This document shows positions 7,025 through 15,839 of a stretch of DNA of 64,000 nt, one piece after another. A model generated the notes under the pieces. The model did not search any database. It saw only the letters and a list, made by a program, of their open reading frames with translations, and was not told the DNA's origin. The DNA comes from Plantibacter sp. PA-3-X8 (lineage in GTDB: Bacteria > Actinomycetota > Actinomycetes > Actinomycetales > Microbacteriaceae). The stretch's first letter is position 1. Each line of letters begins with the position of its first letter. The stretch lies in assembly GCF_003856975.1 (NCBI RefSeq), contig NZ_CP033107.1:1116001-1180000 (forward strand), written 5' to 3'. The translations under genes were made by a program, and so were the position numbers.

Positions 7025-9316
7025 TCAGGCGGCCGACTGCAACCGCACGACGATCGCCTTCGAGACCGGGGTGTTGCTGCGGTCTGCCGTCGAGTCGAGC
7101 GGGACGAGGACGTTCGCCTCAGGGAAGTACGCCGCGGCGCATCCACGGGCGGTCGGGTAGGAGACGACGCGGAAACCGCGGAGCTCCCGATCCGGCTGCC
7201 CGGCCCACTCGCTGAAGACGTCCACCGTCTGGCCGTCCTCCAGGCCGAGGTCGCGGAGGTCGTCCGGGTTGACGAAGACGACGTTCCGGCCCTTCTTGAT
7301 GCCGCGGTACCGGTCGTTCAGGCTGTAGATCGTCGTGTTGAACTGGTCGTGCGAGCGCAGGGTCTGCAGGAGCAGCCGACCGGGCGGGCAGTGGATCGGT
7401 TCGAGCTCGTTGACCGTCAGCAGGGCGCGGCCCTCGGGGTTCGTGAACGTGCGGGAGTCCCGCGGTCCGTTCGGCAGGACGAAGCCGTCCTCGCGGCGGA
7501 TCTGCTCGTTGTACCCCTCGCAGCCCGGCACGACCCGTCCGATGTGTTCGCGGATCGTGTCGTAGTCGTCCTCGAACGCCTGCCAGGCGATGCCCGAGTC
7601 CTCACCGAGCGTCGCTCGCGCGAGGCGCGTGATGATGGCGACCTCGGAGAGCAGACCGGGCGCTGCCGGCGGGATGCGTCCGTGCGAGGCGTGGACCGCG
7701 CACACCGAGTCCTCGACGCTGACCATCTGCGGTCCGCTCGCCTGTAGGTCGATCTCGGTGCGCCCGAGGGTCGGCAGGATGATCGCCGCCTCGCCCGTGA
7801 CCGCGTGCGAGCGGTTGAGCTTCGTGGAGATCTGCACGGACAGCTGCGTTCCGCGGATCGCGGCCTCGGCGGCGGCGGTGTCGGAGATCGCCGCGACGAA
7901 GTTGCCGCCGAGCGAGATCCAGGTGCGGACCTCGCCCCGCTGCATCGCTCGGATCGCGTTCACCGCGTCGACCCCGTGCTCCCGCGGCATCGGGACCGCG
8001 AACTCGCGCTCCATGGCGGCGAGGAAGGACTCGGGCATCTGCTCCCAGATACCCATCGTCCGGTCGCCCTGCACGTTGCTGTGCCCGCGGATCGGCGATG
8101 CCCCGGCGCCAGGCTTGCCGATGTTCCCGCGGAGGAGGAGCAGGTTGATGATCTCCTTGATCCCGTTGACCGCCGCCTTGTGCTGGGTCAGACCCATCGC
8201 CCAGGTGACGATCGTCGCGTTCGACGCGATGTAGCGCTCGGCGAGTTCGTCGATCTGCTCGCTCGTGAGGCCGGTCGCCTCGAGCACGGCCGCCTCGTCG
8301 AGGTCGGCCAGGTGGGCCGTGAGCTCCTCGAGTCCGAGGCAGTGCTCGGCGAGGAACGCGTGGTCGAGGATCGTCCCCGGAGCTGCCGCCTCGGCCTCCA
8401 GGACCCGCTTCGAGACCGCCTGTAGCAGCGCCATGTCGCCGCCGAGCCGGATCTGCAGGAACTGGTCGGAGATGACCGTGCCGCGCCCGACCATGCCGCG
8501 GACCGTCTGCGGGTTCTTGTACCGCTCGAGCGCCGCCTCGGGGAGCGGGTTCACCGAGACGATCGTCGCGCCCGCCTGCTTCGCGTCCTCGAGCGCCGTG
8601 AGCATGCGCGGATGGTTCGTGCCCGGGTTCTGGCCCATGACGATGATGAGGTCGGCCTGCTCGAAGTCCTCGTACCGGATGGTCGACTTCCCGACGCCGA
8701 TGACCTCGCCGAGCGCCGTGCCGGTGGACTCGTGGCACATGTTCGAACAGTCGGGGAGGTTGTTGGTCCCGAAGGCGCGGACGAAGAGCTGGTAGACGAA
8801 GGCCGCCTCGTTCGACGCGCGGCCGCTCGTGTAGAAGACGGCTTCGTCGGGGGACTCCTGACCGCGCAGCTGCTCGCCGACGATGGCGAACGCCTCGTCC
8901 CAGCTCACCGGCCGATAGTGGTCCGAACCGGCCGGCTTGTAGACGGGCTCCGACAGCCGACCCTGCATGCCGAGCCAGTACTCCGACTTGTCGGCGAGAT
9001 CGGTGAGCGAGTGTTCGGCCCAGAAGCCGCTCGGGATGACGACCGGTGTCGCCTCCCAGATGACGGCCTTCGCGCCGTTCTCGCAGAACTCGAGCTTCTT
9101 GCGGTCGTCCGGGTCGGGCCAGGCGCAGCTCATGCAGTCGAAGCCGCCGCGCTGGTTGATCGACGTGAAGAGCTCCGCGGTCCGCTTCGGTCCGAGCTGC
9201 CGGAGGGCGGGCTCCATCGAGTGCAGGATGCCGGGCAAGCCGACGGCGACGTGCTTCGGGTGGGTGACCTCGATGTCGGCGTCTGTGACGTCCTCGACGG
9301 GCGGTTCGGCGCTCAT
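7025..9316 (-). CDS. FdhF/YdeP-family molybdopterin oxidoreductase
   Basis: 763-residue bis-MGD molybdoenzyme of the YdeP (FdhF-like, CbbBc) family. The N-terminal GGFDCMSCAWPDPDDRKK segment, followed by FCENGAKA, is the family's start; the body has typical Mo-enzyme signatures such as GQNPGTNHPRM, RGHSNVQGDR and a C-terminal dinucleotide-binding domain (FNTTIYSLNDRYRG). In E. coli YdeP is linked to acid resistance; the reaction is not defined, and no partner subunit is encoded here. ATG at 9316 overlaps the fdhD stop by 4 bp, so the two are co-translated. Confidence 0.92.
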   Translation of the reverse strand: MSAEPPVEDVTDADIEVTHPKHVAVGLPGILHSMEPALRQLGPKRTAELFTSINQRGGFDCMSCAWPDPDDRKKLEFCENGAKAVIWEATPVVIPSGFWAEHSLTDLADKSEYWLGMQGRLSEPVYKPAGSDHYRPVSWDEAFAIVGEQLRGQESPDEAVFYTSGRASNEAAFVYQLFVRAFGTNNLPDCSNMCHESTGTALGEVIGVGKSTIRYEDFEQADLIIVMGQNPGTNHPRMLTALEDAKQAGATIVSVNPLPEAALERYKNPQTVRGMVGRGTVISDQFLQIRLGGDMALLQAVSKRVLEAEAAAPGTILDHAFLAEHCLGLEELTAHLADLDEAAVLEATGLTSEQIDELAERYIASNATIVTWAMGLTQHKAAVNGIKEIINLLLLRGNIGKPGAGASPIRGHSNVQGDRTMGIWEQMPESFLAAMEREFAVPMPREHGVDAVNAIRAMQRGEVRTWISLGGNFVAAISDTAAAEAAIRGTQLSVQISTKLNRSHAVTGEAAIILPTLGRTEIDLQASGPQMVSVEDSVCAVHASHGRIPPAAPGLLSEVAIITRLARATLGEDSGIAWQAFEDDYDTIREHIGRVVPGCEGYNEQIRREDGFVLPNGPRDSRTFTNPEGRALLTVNELEPIHCPPGRLLLQTLRSHDQFNTTIYSLNDRYRGIKKGRNVVFVNPDDLRDLGLEDGQTVDVFSEWAGQPDRELRGFRVVSYPTARGCAAAYFPEANVLVPLDSTADRSNTPVSKAIVVRLQSAA

Positions 9317-10191
9317 GCGTTCGCTCCGGTCTGGAGTGCTGCTGGTGCCGAGCCTTCGGCCGGGTCGGCGAGCCGGTGCGCTCCGCTGTAGACGACCATC
9401 GAGTCGCCACGGAGGAAGCCGACGAGCGTCATCCCGAGTTCGGTGGCCAGTTCGGCGGCGAGCGAGGACGGAGCGGAGACGGCGGCGAGCATCGGGATGC
9501 CGGCCATCGAGGCCTTCTGCGTGAGCTCGAAACTCGCGCGCCCCGACACCATCAGGACCATGGAGCGGAGCGGGAGCAACCCCTCCTTCGCCGCCCATCC
9601 GACGACCTTGTCGACGGCGTTGTGTCGGCCGACGTCCTCGCGGAGCACGAGCATCTCGCCGGTGCGGGCGTCGAACAGGCCGGCCGCGTGCAGACCGCCG
9701 GTGCGTTCGAAGACCGCCTGCTGTGCCCGGAGGCGGTCGGGGAAGGTCACGAGGAGTGCCGGGTCGAGGCGGAAGTCGTCGTCCGCGACGGAGTAGCGCG
9801 AGCTCGTCCGGACGGCGTCGATGCTCGCCTTGCCGCAGAGGCCGCACGAGCTGGTGGTGAAGAAGTTCCGTTCCAAGCTCGGATCCGGGGCGGGGACGCC
9901 GGGCGACAGGGCGATGTCCAGCACGTTGTACGTGTTGACGCCCTCGTCCGTCGCTCCGGCGCAGTAGCGCGCGGTCCGGACGTCGTCACCCCGACCGATG
10001 ACGCCCTCGGAGACGAGGAAGCCGATCGCGAGGTCGACGTCGTGGCCGGGCGTCCGCATCGTGATGGCGAGCGAACGACCACCGACGCGGATCTCGAGCG
10101 GCTCCTCGACGGCGAGGACGTCCTCGCGGGTGCGTGCGGGCTGTCCCACCGTGATGCGGGTGACGCGTCTGCGCGCCGTGATGCGAGTCAT
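9313..10191 (-). CDS. fdhD: Formate dehydrogenase accessory sulfurtransferase FdhD
   Basis: 292 residues. FdhD passes sulfur from a cysteine desulfurase to the Mo-bisMGD cofactor of formate-dehydrogenase-type enzymes. The sulfur-carrying CGLCG motif lies at residues 116-120 and the GHDVDLAIGFLVSEG block at 49-63 is conserved. It precedes and overlaps the YdeP-like oxidoreductase, its presumed client. The ATG follows no strong ribosome site; a mobA gene lies divergently 93 bp away. Confidence 0.95.
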   Translation of the reverse strand: MTRITARRRVTRITVGQPARTREDVLAVEEPLEIRVGGRSLAITMRTPGHDVDLAIGFLVSEGVIGRGDDVRTARYCAGATDEGVNTYNVLDIALSPGVPAPDPSLERNFFTTSSCGLCGKASIDAVRTSSRYSVADDDFRLDPALLVTFPDRLRAQQAVFERTGGLHAAGLFDARTGEMLVLREDVGRHNAVDKVVGWAAKEGLLPLRSMVLMVSGRASFELTQKASMAGIPMLAAVSAPSSLAAELATELGMTLVGFLRGDSMVVYSGAHRLADPAEGSAPAALQTGANA

Positions 10192-10272
10192 GGCTCATGG
10201 CTATCACCACCATCGGACGAGGGCAAGGTGCCTCACCGGATCCGCAGCCGCCTCGGGGGCTGGATCGCGGCC

Positions 10273-10278
10273 TAGGCT
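10273..10278 (+). promoter_or_regulatory. -10 element of mobA (leaderless)
   Basis: TAGGCT is followed after 6 nt by the mobA ATG with no ribosome site between. The identical TAGGCT-N6-start arrangement occurs before the BLUF gene and, on the minus strand, before the lipoprotein at 63227-63781. Confidence 0.5.
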
Positions 10279-10284
10279 GGTGCC

Positions 10285-10956
10285 ATGTCCGTCGACGCGA
10301 TCATCCTCGCGGGAGGGCGGTCCTCCCGCCTCGGCGGCGTTGCGAAGGCGTCGTTGCTCCGCGGCGGCCGGACCCTCCTCCAGCTCGCGGTCGATGCTGC
10401 GCGGGCGGCCGGCGGCCGTGTCGTCGTGGTCGGCCCCGAGGCCCGGACGACCGCTCCGGTCCGCTTCGTCCGTGAACGCCCCGTCTTCGGCGGCCCTGCC
10501 GCGGCCATCGCCGCAGGCTTGGACGCCCTGCGTGATGACGTCGCGGCCGAGGGTCCCGCGCAGGTCGCCGTCCTCGCCTGCGACATGCCGGATGCCGCAT
10601 CGGCGCTCGCCGCGGTGCTCGAAGCAGCCGCGACCGGGACCGGCACCGACGGCTGGGTCGCGGTGGACGACTCCGGTCGTCAGCAGTCGCTGCTCGCCGT
10701 CTACCACCGGGAGGCCCTGGAACGCCGGGTCGCCGCACTCCGGGCGTCGCAGCCGAGCGGTGACCTCGCGGGTGTCTCCGTCCGCCAGCTGCTCGCCGGA
10801 CTCGTCCTCCGACAGGTGCCCATTCCCGACGGCGGCTCGGCCGACGTCGACACCTGGGCCGACGCCGCCGGACTCGGGGTCGTCACCGCCGTCGAGTCGC
10901 CGACGCCGACCGCGTCCACCACACCGACCGCCGACCCTGAGGAGCGTCTCCGATGA
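10285..10956 (+). CDS. mobA: Molybdenum cofactor guanylyltransferase MobA
   Basis: 223 residues. MobA joins GMP to molybdopterin to make the (bis-)MGD cofactor needed by the adjacent oxidoreductase. The N-terminal IILAGGRSSRLGG is the nucleotide-binding LAGGxSxRMG-type signature, followed by a lysine (AKASLL); ACDMPD carries the metal-binding aspartate region. The C-terminal ~25 residues are Thr/Pro-rich and unconserved. Its stop overlaps the next start by 4 bp. Confidence 0.92.
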   Translation: MSVDAIILAGGRSSRLGGVAKASLLRGGRTLLQLAVDAARAAGGRVVVVGPEARTTAPVRFVRERPVFGGPAAAIAAGLDALRDDVAAEGPAQVAVLACDMPDAASALAAVLEAAATGTGTDGWVAVDDSGRQQSLLAVYHREALERRVAALRASQPSGDLAGVSVRQLLAGLVLRQVPIPDGGSADVDTWADAAGLGVVTAVESPTPTASTTPTADPEERLR

Positions 10957-11225
10957 CCGATGACCTGCATGCCGTCCTCGCCGACTGGACCGACCGGGTG
11001 TCCGCCGAGCTGGAGCTCGGCGACGTCGCGGTCGACATCGACGCCGTCCTCGGGCTCGCGGGCACGGCCGCGCACGCCGTGCGGCGTCCGGCCGCCCCGC
11101 TCACCACCTACCTCGTCGGCATCGCCGTCGGGAAGGCGCTCGCGAGCGGGGCGGATCCGGCCGCCGCCGCCGAGGCCGCGACCGCGGCCGTCGATCGGCT
11201 GGTCGCCTCGGACTCGACCGCATGA
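10953..11225 (+). CDS. Small DUF6457-type protein of the molybdenum cofactor locus
   Basis: 90 residues, mostly helical: LADWTDRVSAELELGDVAVDIDAVLGLAGTAAHAVRRPAAPLTTYLVG. Small proteins with this look (DUF6457) are regularly placed between mobA and moeA, or fused to MobA, in actinobacteria; function unknown. It overlaps mobA and moeA by 4 bp on either side (ATGA), so translation of all three is coupled. Assignment to the DUF number is from memory of the family pattern. Confidence 0.75.
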   Translation: MTDDLHAVLADWTDRVSAELELGDVAVDIDAVLGLAGTAAHAVRRPAAPLTTYLVGIAVGKALASGADPAAAAEAATAAVDRLVASDSTA

Positions 11226-12460
11226 CGAGGTCCTCCTGGTCGGACGCCCGCAGCATTGCTCATGCGGCGGGTGCCGCGCAGCGGTCCGACGTCGTCGACA
11301 CCCTGGCGCTCACCGAGGCCCTCGGACACGTCCTCGCGGCGCCGCTCGTCTCGCCCATCGCGATCCCGCACTACGCCTCCTCGGCGATGGACGGCTGGGC
11401 GGTGGCCGGGAGCGGCCCGTGGACGCTGCTGACCGGCGGCGACGCCGAGCGCGCACGGTCGGTCGGACTCGGCGACGGTGTCGCGGTCGACGTCCTGACC
11501 GGAGGGCTGATCCCGGCGGGCGCCGGGGCGGTCCTCCAGCTCGAGCACGGCATGGTCGAGCAGAGTTCGGGTGCTGCCAGCCTCCACCTCGCGCCGAACG
11601 CCCGGAGCGACGAAGCGAGACCGGGGCGGCACATCCGGCCCGCCGGAACCGAGTCACCCGCGGGGTCGACCGTCCTCGACGCCGGCACGCGTCTCGGTCC
11701 CGTGCACCTCGCGGTCGCCGCCGGCGCCGGCTTCGACCGCGTGCCCGTCGTGCCGACACCGCGGGTCCGCCTGGTCCTCACGGGCGACGAGGTCGTCACG
11801 AGCGGCGTGCCCGCGCCCGGGTTCGTGCGCGACAGCTTCGGTCCATCCCTCCCGGGAGTGATCGCCTCGCTCGGTGGCGTCGTCACGTCCAGCGTCCGTG
11901 TCGGCGATGACGCGTCCACCACGGCCGACGCCCTCGGGCTGACGAGTGCGGTCGGCGTCCCGGCCCGCCAGCAGCGGAACCTCGTCGTGACCACGGGTGG
12001 TACCGGCGACTCCCGAGCCGATCACGTCCGAGCGTTGCTCCGCGACGCCGGCGCGGACTTCCTCGTGGACGGCGTCGACGTCCGCCCGGGTGGCCCGGCG
12101 CTGCTCGCCCGGCTGCCGGACGGTCGTCTGTTCGTCGGGCTGCCCGGCAACCCGCTCGCCGCACTGCTCAGTGTCCTCACGCTCGTGCACCCGGTGCTCG
12201 CGGGCTTCCAGGGACTCGAGCTCCCGGCCCTGCGACCGGCGGTGCTCGCCTCGCCCGTCGACGGGGCTCGCTCAGGGACGGTGCTGCGCCCCTACCGCTC
12301 GGTGCACGATGCGGACTCGCCGACGCCGCATGCGGAGCCGACGCCCTGGCACGGGGCAGCCATGCTCCGCGGGCTCGCCGACGCCGATGGCGTGCTCGTG
12401 TGCCCGGGCTCCGGCACAGCCGCGGGCGGCCGGGTACCGAGTCTCGACCTGCCCTGGTGA
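11222..12460 (+). CDS. moeA: Molybdopterin molybdotransferase MoeA
   Basis: 412 residues. MoeA inserts molybdate into adenylylated molybdopterin. Visible landmarks are SSAMDGWAV near residue 60, the RLVLTGDEVV start of the MoCF/MogA-like domain, TTGGTGDSRADHV, and LPGNPLAALL, all typical of the family. It is the last gene of the mobA-DUF6457-moeA operon and supplies cofactor for the YdeP-like enzyme transcribed in the opposite direction. Length is normal. Confidence 0.93.
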   Translation: MTRSSWSDARSIAHAAGAAQRSDVVDTLALTEALGHVLAAPLVSPIAIPHYASSAMDGWAVAGSGPWTLLTGGDAERARSVGLGDGVAVDVLTGGLIPAGAGAVLQLEHGMVEQSSGAASLHLAPNARSDEARPGRHIRPAGTESPAGSTVLDAGTRLGPVHLAVAAGAGFDRVPVVPTPRVRLVLTGDEVVTSGVPAPGFVRDSFGPSLPGVIASLGGVVTSSVRVGDDASTTADALGLTSAVGVPARQQRNLVVTTGGTGDSRADHVRALLRDAGADFLVDGVDVRPGGPALLARLPDGRLFVGLPGNPLAALLSVLTLVHPVLAGFQGLELPALRPAVLASPVDGARSGTVLRPYRSVHDADSPTPHAEPTPWHGAAMLRGLADADGVLVCPGSGTAAGGRVPSLDLPW

Positions 12461-12472
12461 TCGGGCCTCGGG

Positions 12473-13285
12473 TCAGCGGCCCCGGACGGCTGCCGCCGTC
12501 ATCAGCCGCAGCAGTTCCTCGCCGGCGAGGATGCCGCGCCGCTCGGTGACCGTCAGCGTGTCGATCGTGAAGCCCTCGTCGTCGAGCTCGCCGTGCGCCG
12601 GCCGGAACGCGAGGTCGGCGGTCTCCAGCATCGACTGGTCGAGGAGCGAGTCACCGGCCGCGAGGACGAGTGGTCCGTCGAGGCGGCGGGCGACCTCGCT
12701 GACCGCATCGTGCTTCGTGAGCGTCCGGGGTACGCAGTAGAGCTTGCGTCCCTGCAGGGACACCGTCCATCCGAGCCGTTCGCACTCCTGCTCGACCTGT
12801 TCGAGCCAGCCCGCCGGGATCGCGTCGCGTTCGACGATCGAGTAGAAGAACAGCGCGTCCGCGACGTTCGTCTTGAGGATCCAGGTCGGCGACGCCAGTT
12901 CCTCGAAGCGCGCGAGCGCCTCGTCGAGCGGAGCGGTGTGGTCGGTGAGGTGCGCTCGCACGCGACCGCGCCAATCGGCGTCCGGGACGCCGTCGACGAG
13001 GATCTCGCCGCCGTTGCTCGTGATCGCGTAATCGGGCGCACCACCCGGCAGCTGCACCCGCTGATACTGCGCCACGGTCCGCGTCGTGACGGGCATGAAG
13101 ACGGCCTGTGAGCGCAGCTCGATCAGCAGGCGCTCCGACTCGCGCGTCATGAACGAGATCGGCACGCCGTTCCAGAGCTCCGAGACGATGATCGACGGCG
13201 CATCGGGGTCCGGCGTCTCGAGCCAGAACGCCTTCGGCGAGTAGATGAGGGTTCGGTCGAGGTCGCAGGCGACGAGGGCGCTCAC
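12473..13285 (-). CDS. HAD-superfamily hydrolase of the Ter biosynthetic module
   Basis: 270 residues from GTG at 13285. DLDRTLIY near the N-terminus is HAD motif I (DxDxT), and AGDSLLDQSML is motif IV. A phosphatase of this type is a standard member of the Ter-linked biosynthetic module, where it is thought to dephosphorylate a ribosyl intermediate. The GTGA start overlaps the stop of the preceding gene by 4 bp. It is the last gene of the eleven-gene Ter operon and is convergent with moeA. Confidence 0.85.
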   Translation of the reverse strand: MSALVACDLDRTLIYSPKAFWLETPDPDAPSIIVSELWNGVPISFMTRESERLLIELRSQAVFMPVTTRTVAQYQRVQLPGGAPDYAITSNGGEILVDGVPDADWRGRVRAHLTDHTAPLDEALARFEELASPTWILKTNVADALFFYSIVERDAIPAGWLEQVEQECERLGWTVSLQGRKLYCVPRTLTKHDAVSEVARRLDGPLVLAAGDSLLDQSMLETADLAFRPAHGELDDEGFTIDTLTVTERRGILAGEELLRLMTAAAVRGR

Positions 13286-14436
13286 TGGGCGTCTCCCGCC
13301 GCTGCGTCGCTCAACGGGTTGATGAGTCCGACACAGCTGTAGGGCAACCCGGGCACGACCTCGACCGGCACACCGCGCTGCTCGGCGAGCAGGAGCACGT
13401 GCGCGACGTCGTCGAGGGCGTCCGGCGACACGAGCACCTTCCACGGCACCCGGCGGAGCAGGACGCGAGTGGTCTCACCGACACCCGGCTTCACGAGGTT
13501 CACGGTCGGGATGTCGTACTGTTCCCGGATCCGCTCGACGGCCTCCCAGCCGACCCAGCTCGGTTCGCGATCGGCCGTGGAGGCCTCCTCCACGCCCGCT
13601 GCGACGTCGTCGACCACCTCGGCGAAGCGGCTGGAGACCGCGTCGAGGAAGGCGCCGGAGACGTCGTGACTGCTCAGCTCGCGGTAGAACTTGGCACCGT
13701 GGAACTGGTCGTCGGAGAGCAGCTCGCGGTTGTACACCGTGCGGGACACGAGGCCGGAGACGGTGGAGTTCAGGCACGCGGAGGGGATGAGGTAGTCGTC
13801 GCGGGTGCCGTACACGGGCACGCAGTGGCCGGGGTCGGCGAGGACCGCCAGCTCGTCGGAGAAGCGGATGCCGTCGGTCTCGGCGAAGAGTTCCAGCGCC
13901 GCCGTCAGTTCGCGCGCGATGGCGCCCTTGCCGGTCCAGCCGTCGACGAACGCGATCTGCTCCGGGTCGTGGTGCGCCGCGAGGTAGCGCAGCGCGGTTC
14001 CGTCGACGCCGACACCGCGCACGATGCTCATCGTGTAGTGCGGCACGTCGATCCCACGGACCTCCTGCGCCCAGCGACGCATGAGGATCCCGATGGGCGT
14101 TCCGGCGCGGGCGAGGGAGACCAGCACCGGCCGGTTCGCACGGGACGCCAGGACGAGGTCGGTGACGACACCGACGGCCACCGCGAGACGTCGGCTCGAG
14201 CGCGCGAGGGCGTCCCGGTAGAGCTCCTCGTACTCGGGGGAGGGCAGGTACTCGATGGGCAGCGACTCGGCGTAGTGCGCGCGACCGCTCTGGATCGCGG
14301 CCTCGCGTTCGGAGGCGTCGGCCTCGAGGCGGGTGTCGCCGAGGTCGGTGAGCAGCCAGCGCACCTCCGAGGCGTCGTAGGACCCGAAGTCCGGTCCGGT
14401 GAGCGGCTCGGGGAGGGCGGCGGCGTCGATGGTCAC
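13282..14436 (-). CDS. StiP-family protein (phosphoribosyltransferase-like, Ter module)
   Basis: 384 residues. The sequence matches the tellurite-operon family annotated as cysteine protease StiP, which comparative analysis describes as a PRTase-like domain plus a C-terminal Pelota-type RNA-binding domain. Visible blocks are VLVSLARAGTPIGILMRR, YTMSIVRGVGVD, FVDGWTGKGAIARE (a PRPP-loop-like segment) and a C-terminal VPVEVVPGLPYSCVG. I prefer GTG at 14436 because it gives the same GTGA overlap as two other junctions of this operon; ATG at 14451 is the alternative. Substrate unknown. Confidence 0.82.
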   Translation of the reverse strand: MTIDAAALPEPLTGPDFGSYDASEVRWLLTDLGDTRLEADASEREAAIQSGRAHYAESLPIEYLPSPEYEELYRDALARSSRRLAVAVGVVTDLVLASRANRPVLVSLARAGTPIGILMRRWAQEVRGIDVPHYTMSIVRGVGVDGTALRYLAAHHDPEQIAFVDGWTGKGAIARELTAALELFAETDGIRFSDELAVLADPGHCVPVYGTRDDYLIPSACLNSTVSGLVSRTVYNRELLSDDQFHGAKFYRELSSHDVSGAFLDAVSSRFAEVVDDVAAGVEEASTADREPSWVGWEAVERIREQYDIPTVNLVKPGVGETTRVLLRRVPWKVLVSPDALDDVAHVLLLAEQRGVPVEVVPGLPYSCVGLINPLSDAAAGDAQ

Positions 14437-15839
14437 GGTGCGGGGTTCCATTCGGCTGGGGTCGGGACGGATTCGGAGAGGAGGACGACGATGACGTGGT
14501 CGGTGACGGTCCGCAGCGCCTCGACGACGCCGTCGGGCCGGAGCAGGAGCTCGCGGTCGGCGCCCGGCTCCGGGAACAGGACCACCGCCGCGAACCGCGA
14601 GCCGCCGCGCGAGAGGTTGTAGGCGAAGCGGGGTCCGAGGCCGTCGATCGTGCGGTCGTGGCTGGTGAAGGACACCGCGCTCGCGATGGCGTAGTCGTCA
14701 CGGTCGATCACGGCGATGGGGGATCGCGTGGTGGTCGAGAAGCGCGTCGCTCCGCGGGCGCGGTCGAGGTGGGCGGCGACGGCCAGCGGCACCGCGATGA
14801 ACTCCTCGGAGCCGAGCACCACGACCTCGCCGTCCGGCAGCTCCGGACGGACCCGGTCGGCGATCGCGGCGGTCACCGCGTCGTCCAGGCGTCCTGGCGC
14901 ACCGAAGCGCGCGCTCCGCACGGGCGACAGGTCGGAGGCGTCCAGGACGTCGACGTCGCCGGTTGCGGTCGATCCGGCTACCGACGCGGCGGGTGCGGCG
15001 TCGATGACCGCTCGCGCTCGGGCGAGGACGTCCTCCGGAAGGTCGACGGCACCCACACCGAGTGCCACGACGGTGATCCGGGTGCCGAGCCGGTCGGCGA
15101 GGTCGTCGAAGCGCTGCCGGTCCGCATCCGAACGGAGGTCGATGAGGCCCGCGACCACCCAGTGCGCCTGCGGAGTGGTGGCGTGTAGGGCGGTGATCGT
15201 GTTGCGGACGGTGCGTCCCGTGCTCAACTCGTCGTCGACGAGCACCGTGGTGCCGCCGGCCGTGGCCCACGCGGGGTCGCTCGGGTACAGGCGGTGGTCG
15301 CTCGCGTGCGAATGTTCTTCCTCGAACGGCGTGAAGGGCACGTCCGCCTCGTGTCTCGTGGAGTGGAGGTACGGCGAGCCGAGCGCGTCGGCGACGATGT
15401 GGCCGAGCCCGGTCGCCGTCTCCGCGTAGCCGACGGTGACGAGTTCCGGCCCGGCAGCTGGGGCCGCATCGCGGAGCTGGGCGAGGTGCTCGCGGACGGC
15501 GGTGAGTGCGGCGAGACCGTCAGCGTCCGGTCGTTCCCGACGCGCCAGGAGCTGCGCCACCGTGTCGAACGGCGCCGTCTCCGGATCGCTGCCGTCGAGC
15601 GCGCTCCGCACCAGCAGTCCGAGCAGTTCTCCGGCGGCGAGTGCCAGGCCGGGCACGGTCGGCACGTGTTTGGCGAGGACCGTCGACACGAGCAGCTGCG
15701 CGCGTTTGGGGTTGTCGCGGAGTGCGAGACCGACGAGGTCCTCCACCGGGATCAGGCTTCGGGATGCGTCCGAGCGGAGGCCGATGCCGACGGCGTCGCG
15801 CACGAAACCGCCTGTCCATGCGCCCGTCCATGCGGTCAC
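14433..15839 (-). CDS. Phosphoribosyltransferase with TRSP domain (Ter module)
   Basis: 468 residues from GTG at 15839, a start that overlaps the preceding stop (GTGA). The segment TVLVDDELSTGRTVRNT is the PRPP-binding loop of type I phosphoribosyltransferases; the C-terminal part (SFTSHDRTIDGLGPRFAYN) fits the TRSP domain that accompanies Ter PRTases. With the StiP-like protein, aldolase and HAD enzyme it forms the module proposed to make a nucleoside-like metabolite during metal or chemical stress. No biochemical reaction is established. Confidence 0.84.
   Translation of the reverse strand: MTAWTGAWTGGFVRDAVGIGLRSDASRSLIPVEDLVGLALRDNPKRAQLLVSTVLAKHVPTVPGLALAAGELLGLLVRSALDGSDPETAPFDTVAQLLARRERPDADGLAALTAVREHLAQLRDAAPAAGPELVTVGYAETATGLGHIVADALGSPYLHSTRHEADVPFTPFEEEHSHASDHRLYPSDPAWATAGGTTVLVDDELSTGRTVRNTITALHATTPQAHWVVAGLIDLRSDADRQRFDDLADRLGTRITVVALGVGAVDLPEDVLARARAVIDAAPAASVAGSTATGDVDVLDASDLSPVRSARFGAPGRLDDAVTAAIADRVRPELPDGEVVVLGSEEFIAVPLAVAAHLDRARGATRFSTTTRSPIAVIDRDDYAIASAVSFTSHDRTIDGLGPRFAYNLSRGGSRFAAVVLFPEPGADRELLLRPDGVVEALRTVTDHVIVVLLSESVPTPAEWNPAP

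Noticed and set aside
7025..9847. 940-residue oxidoreductase with an N-terminal extension
   Set aside because: The extra 177 residues are an out-of-frame reading of fdhD; the real start is ATG at 9316 with a 4-bp overlap.
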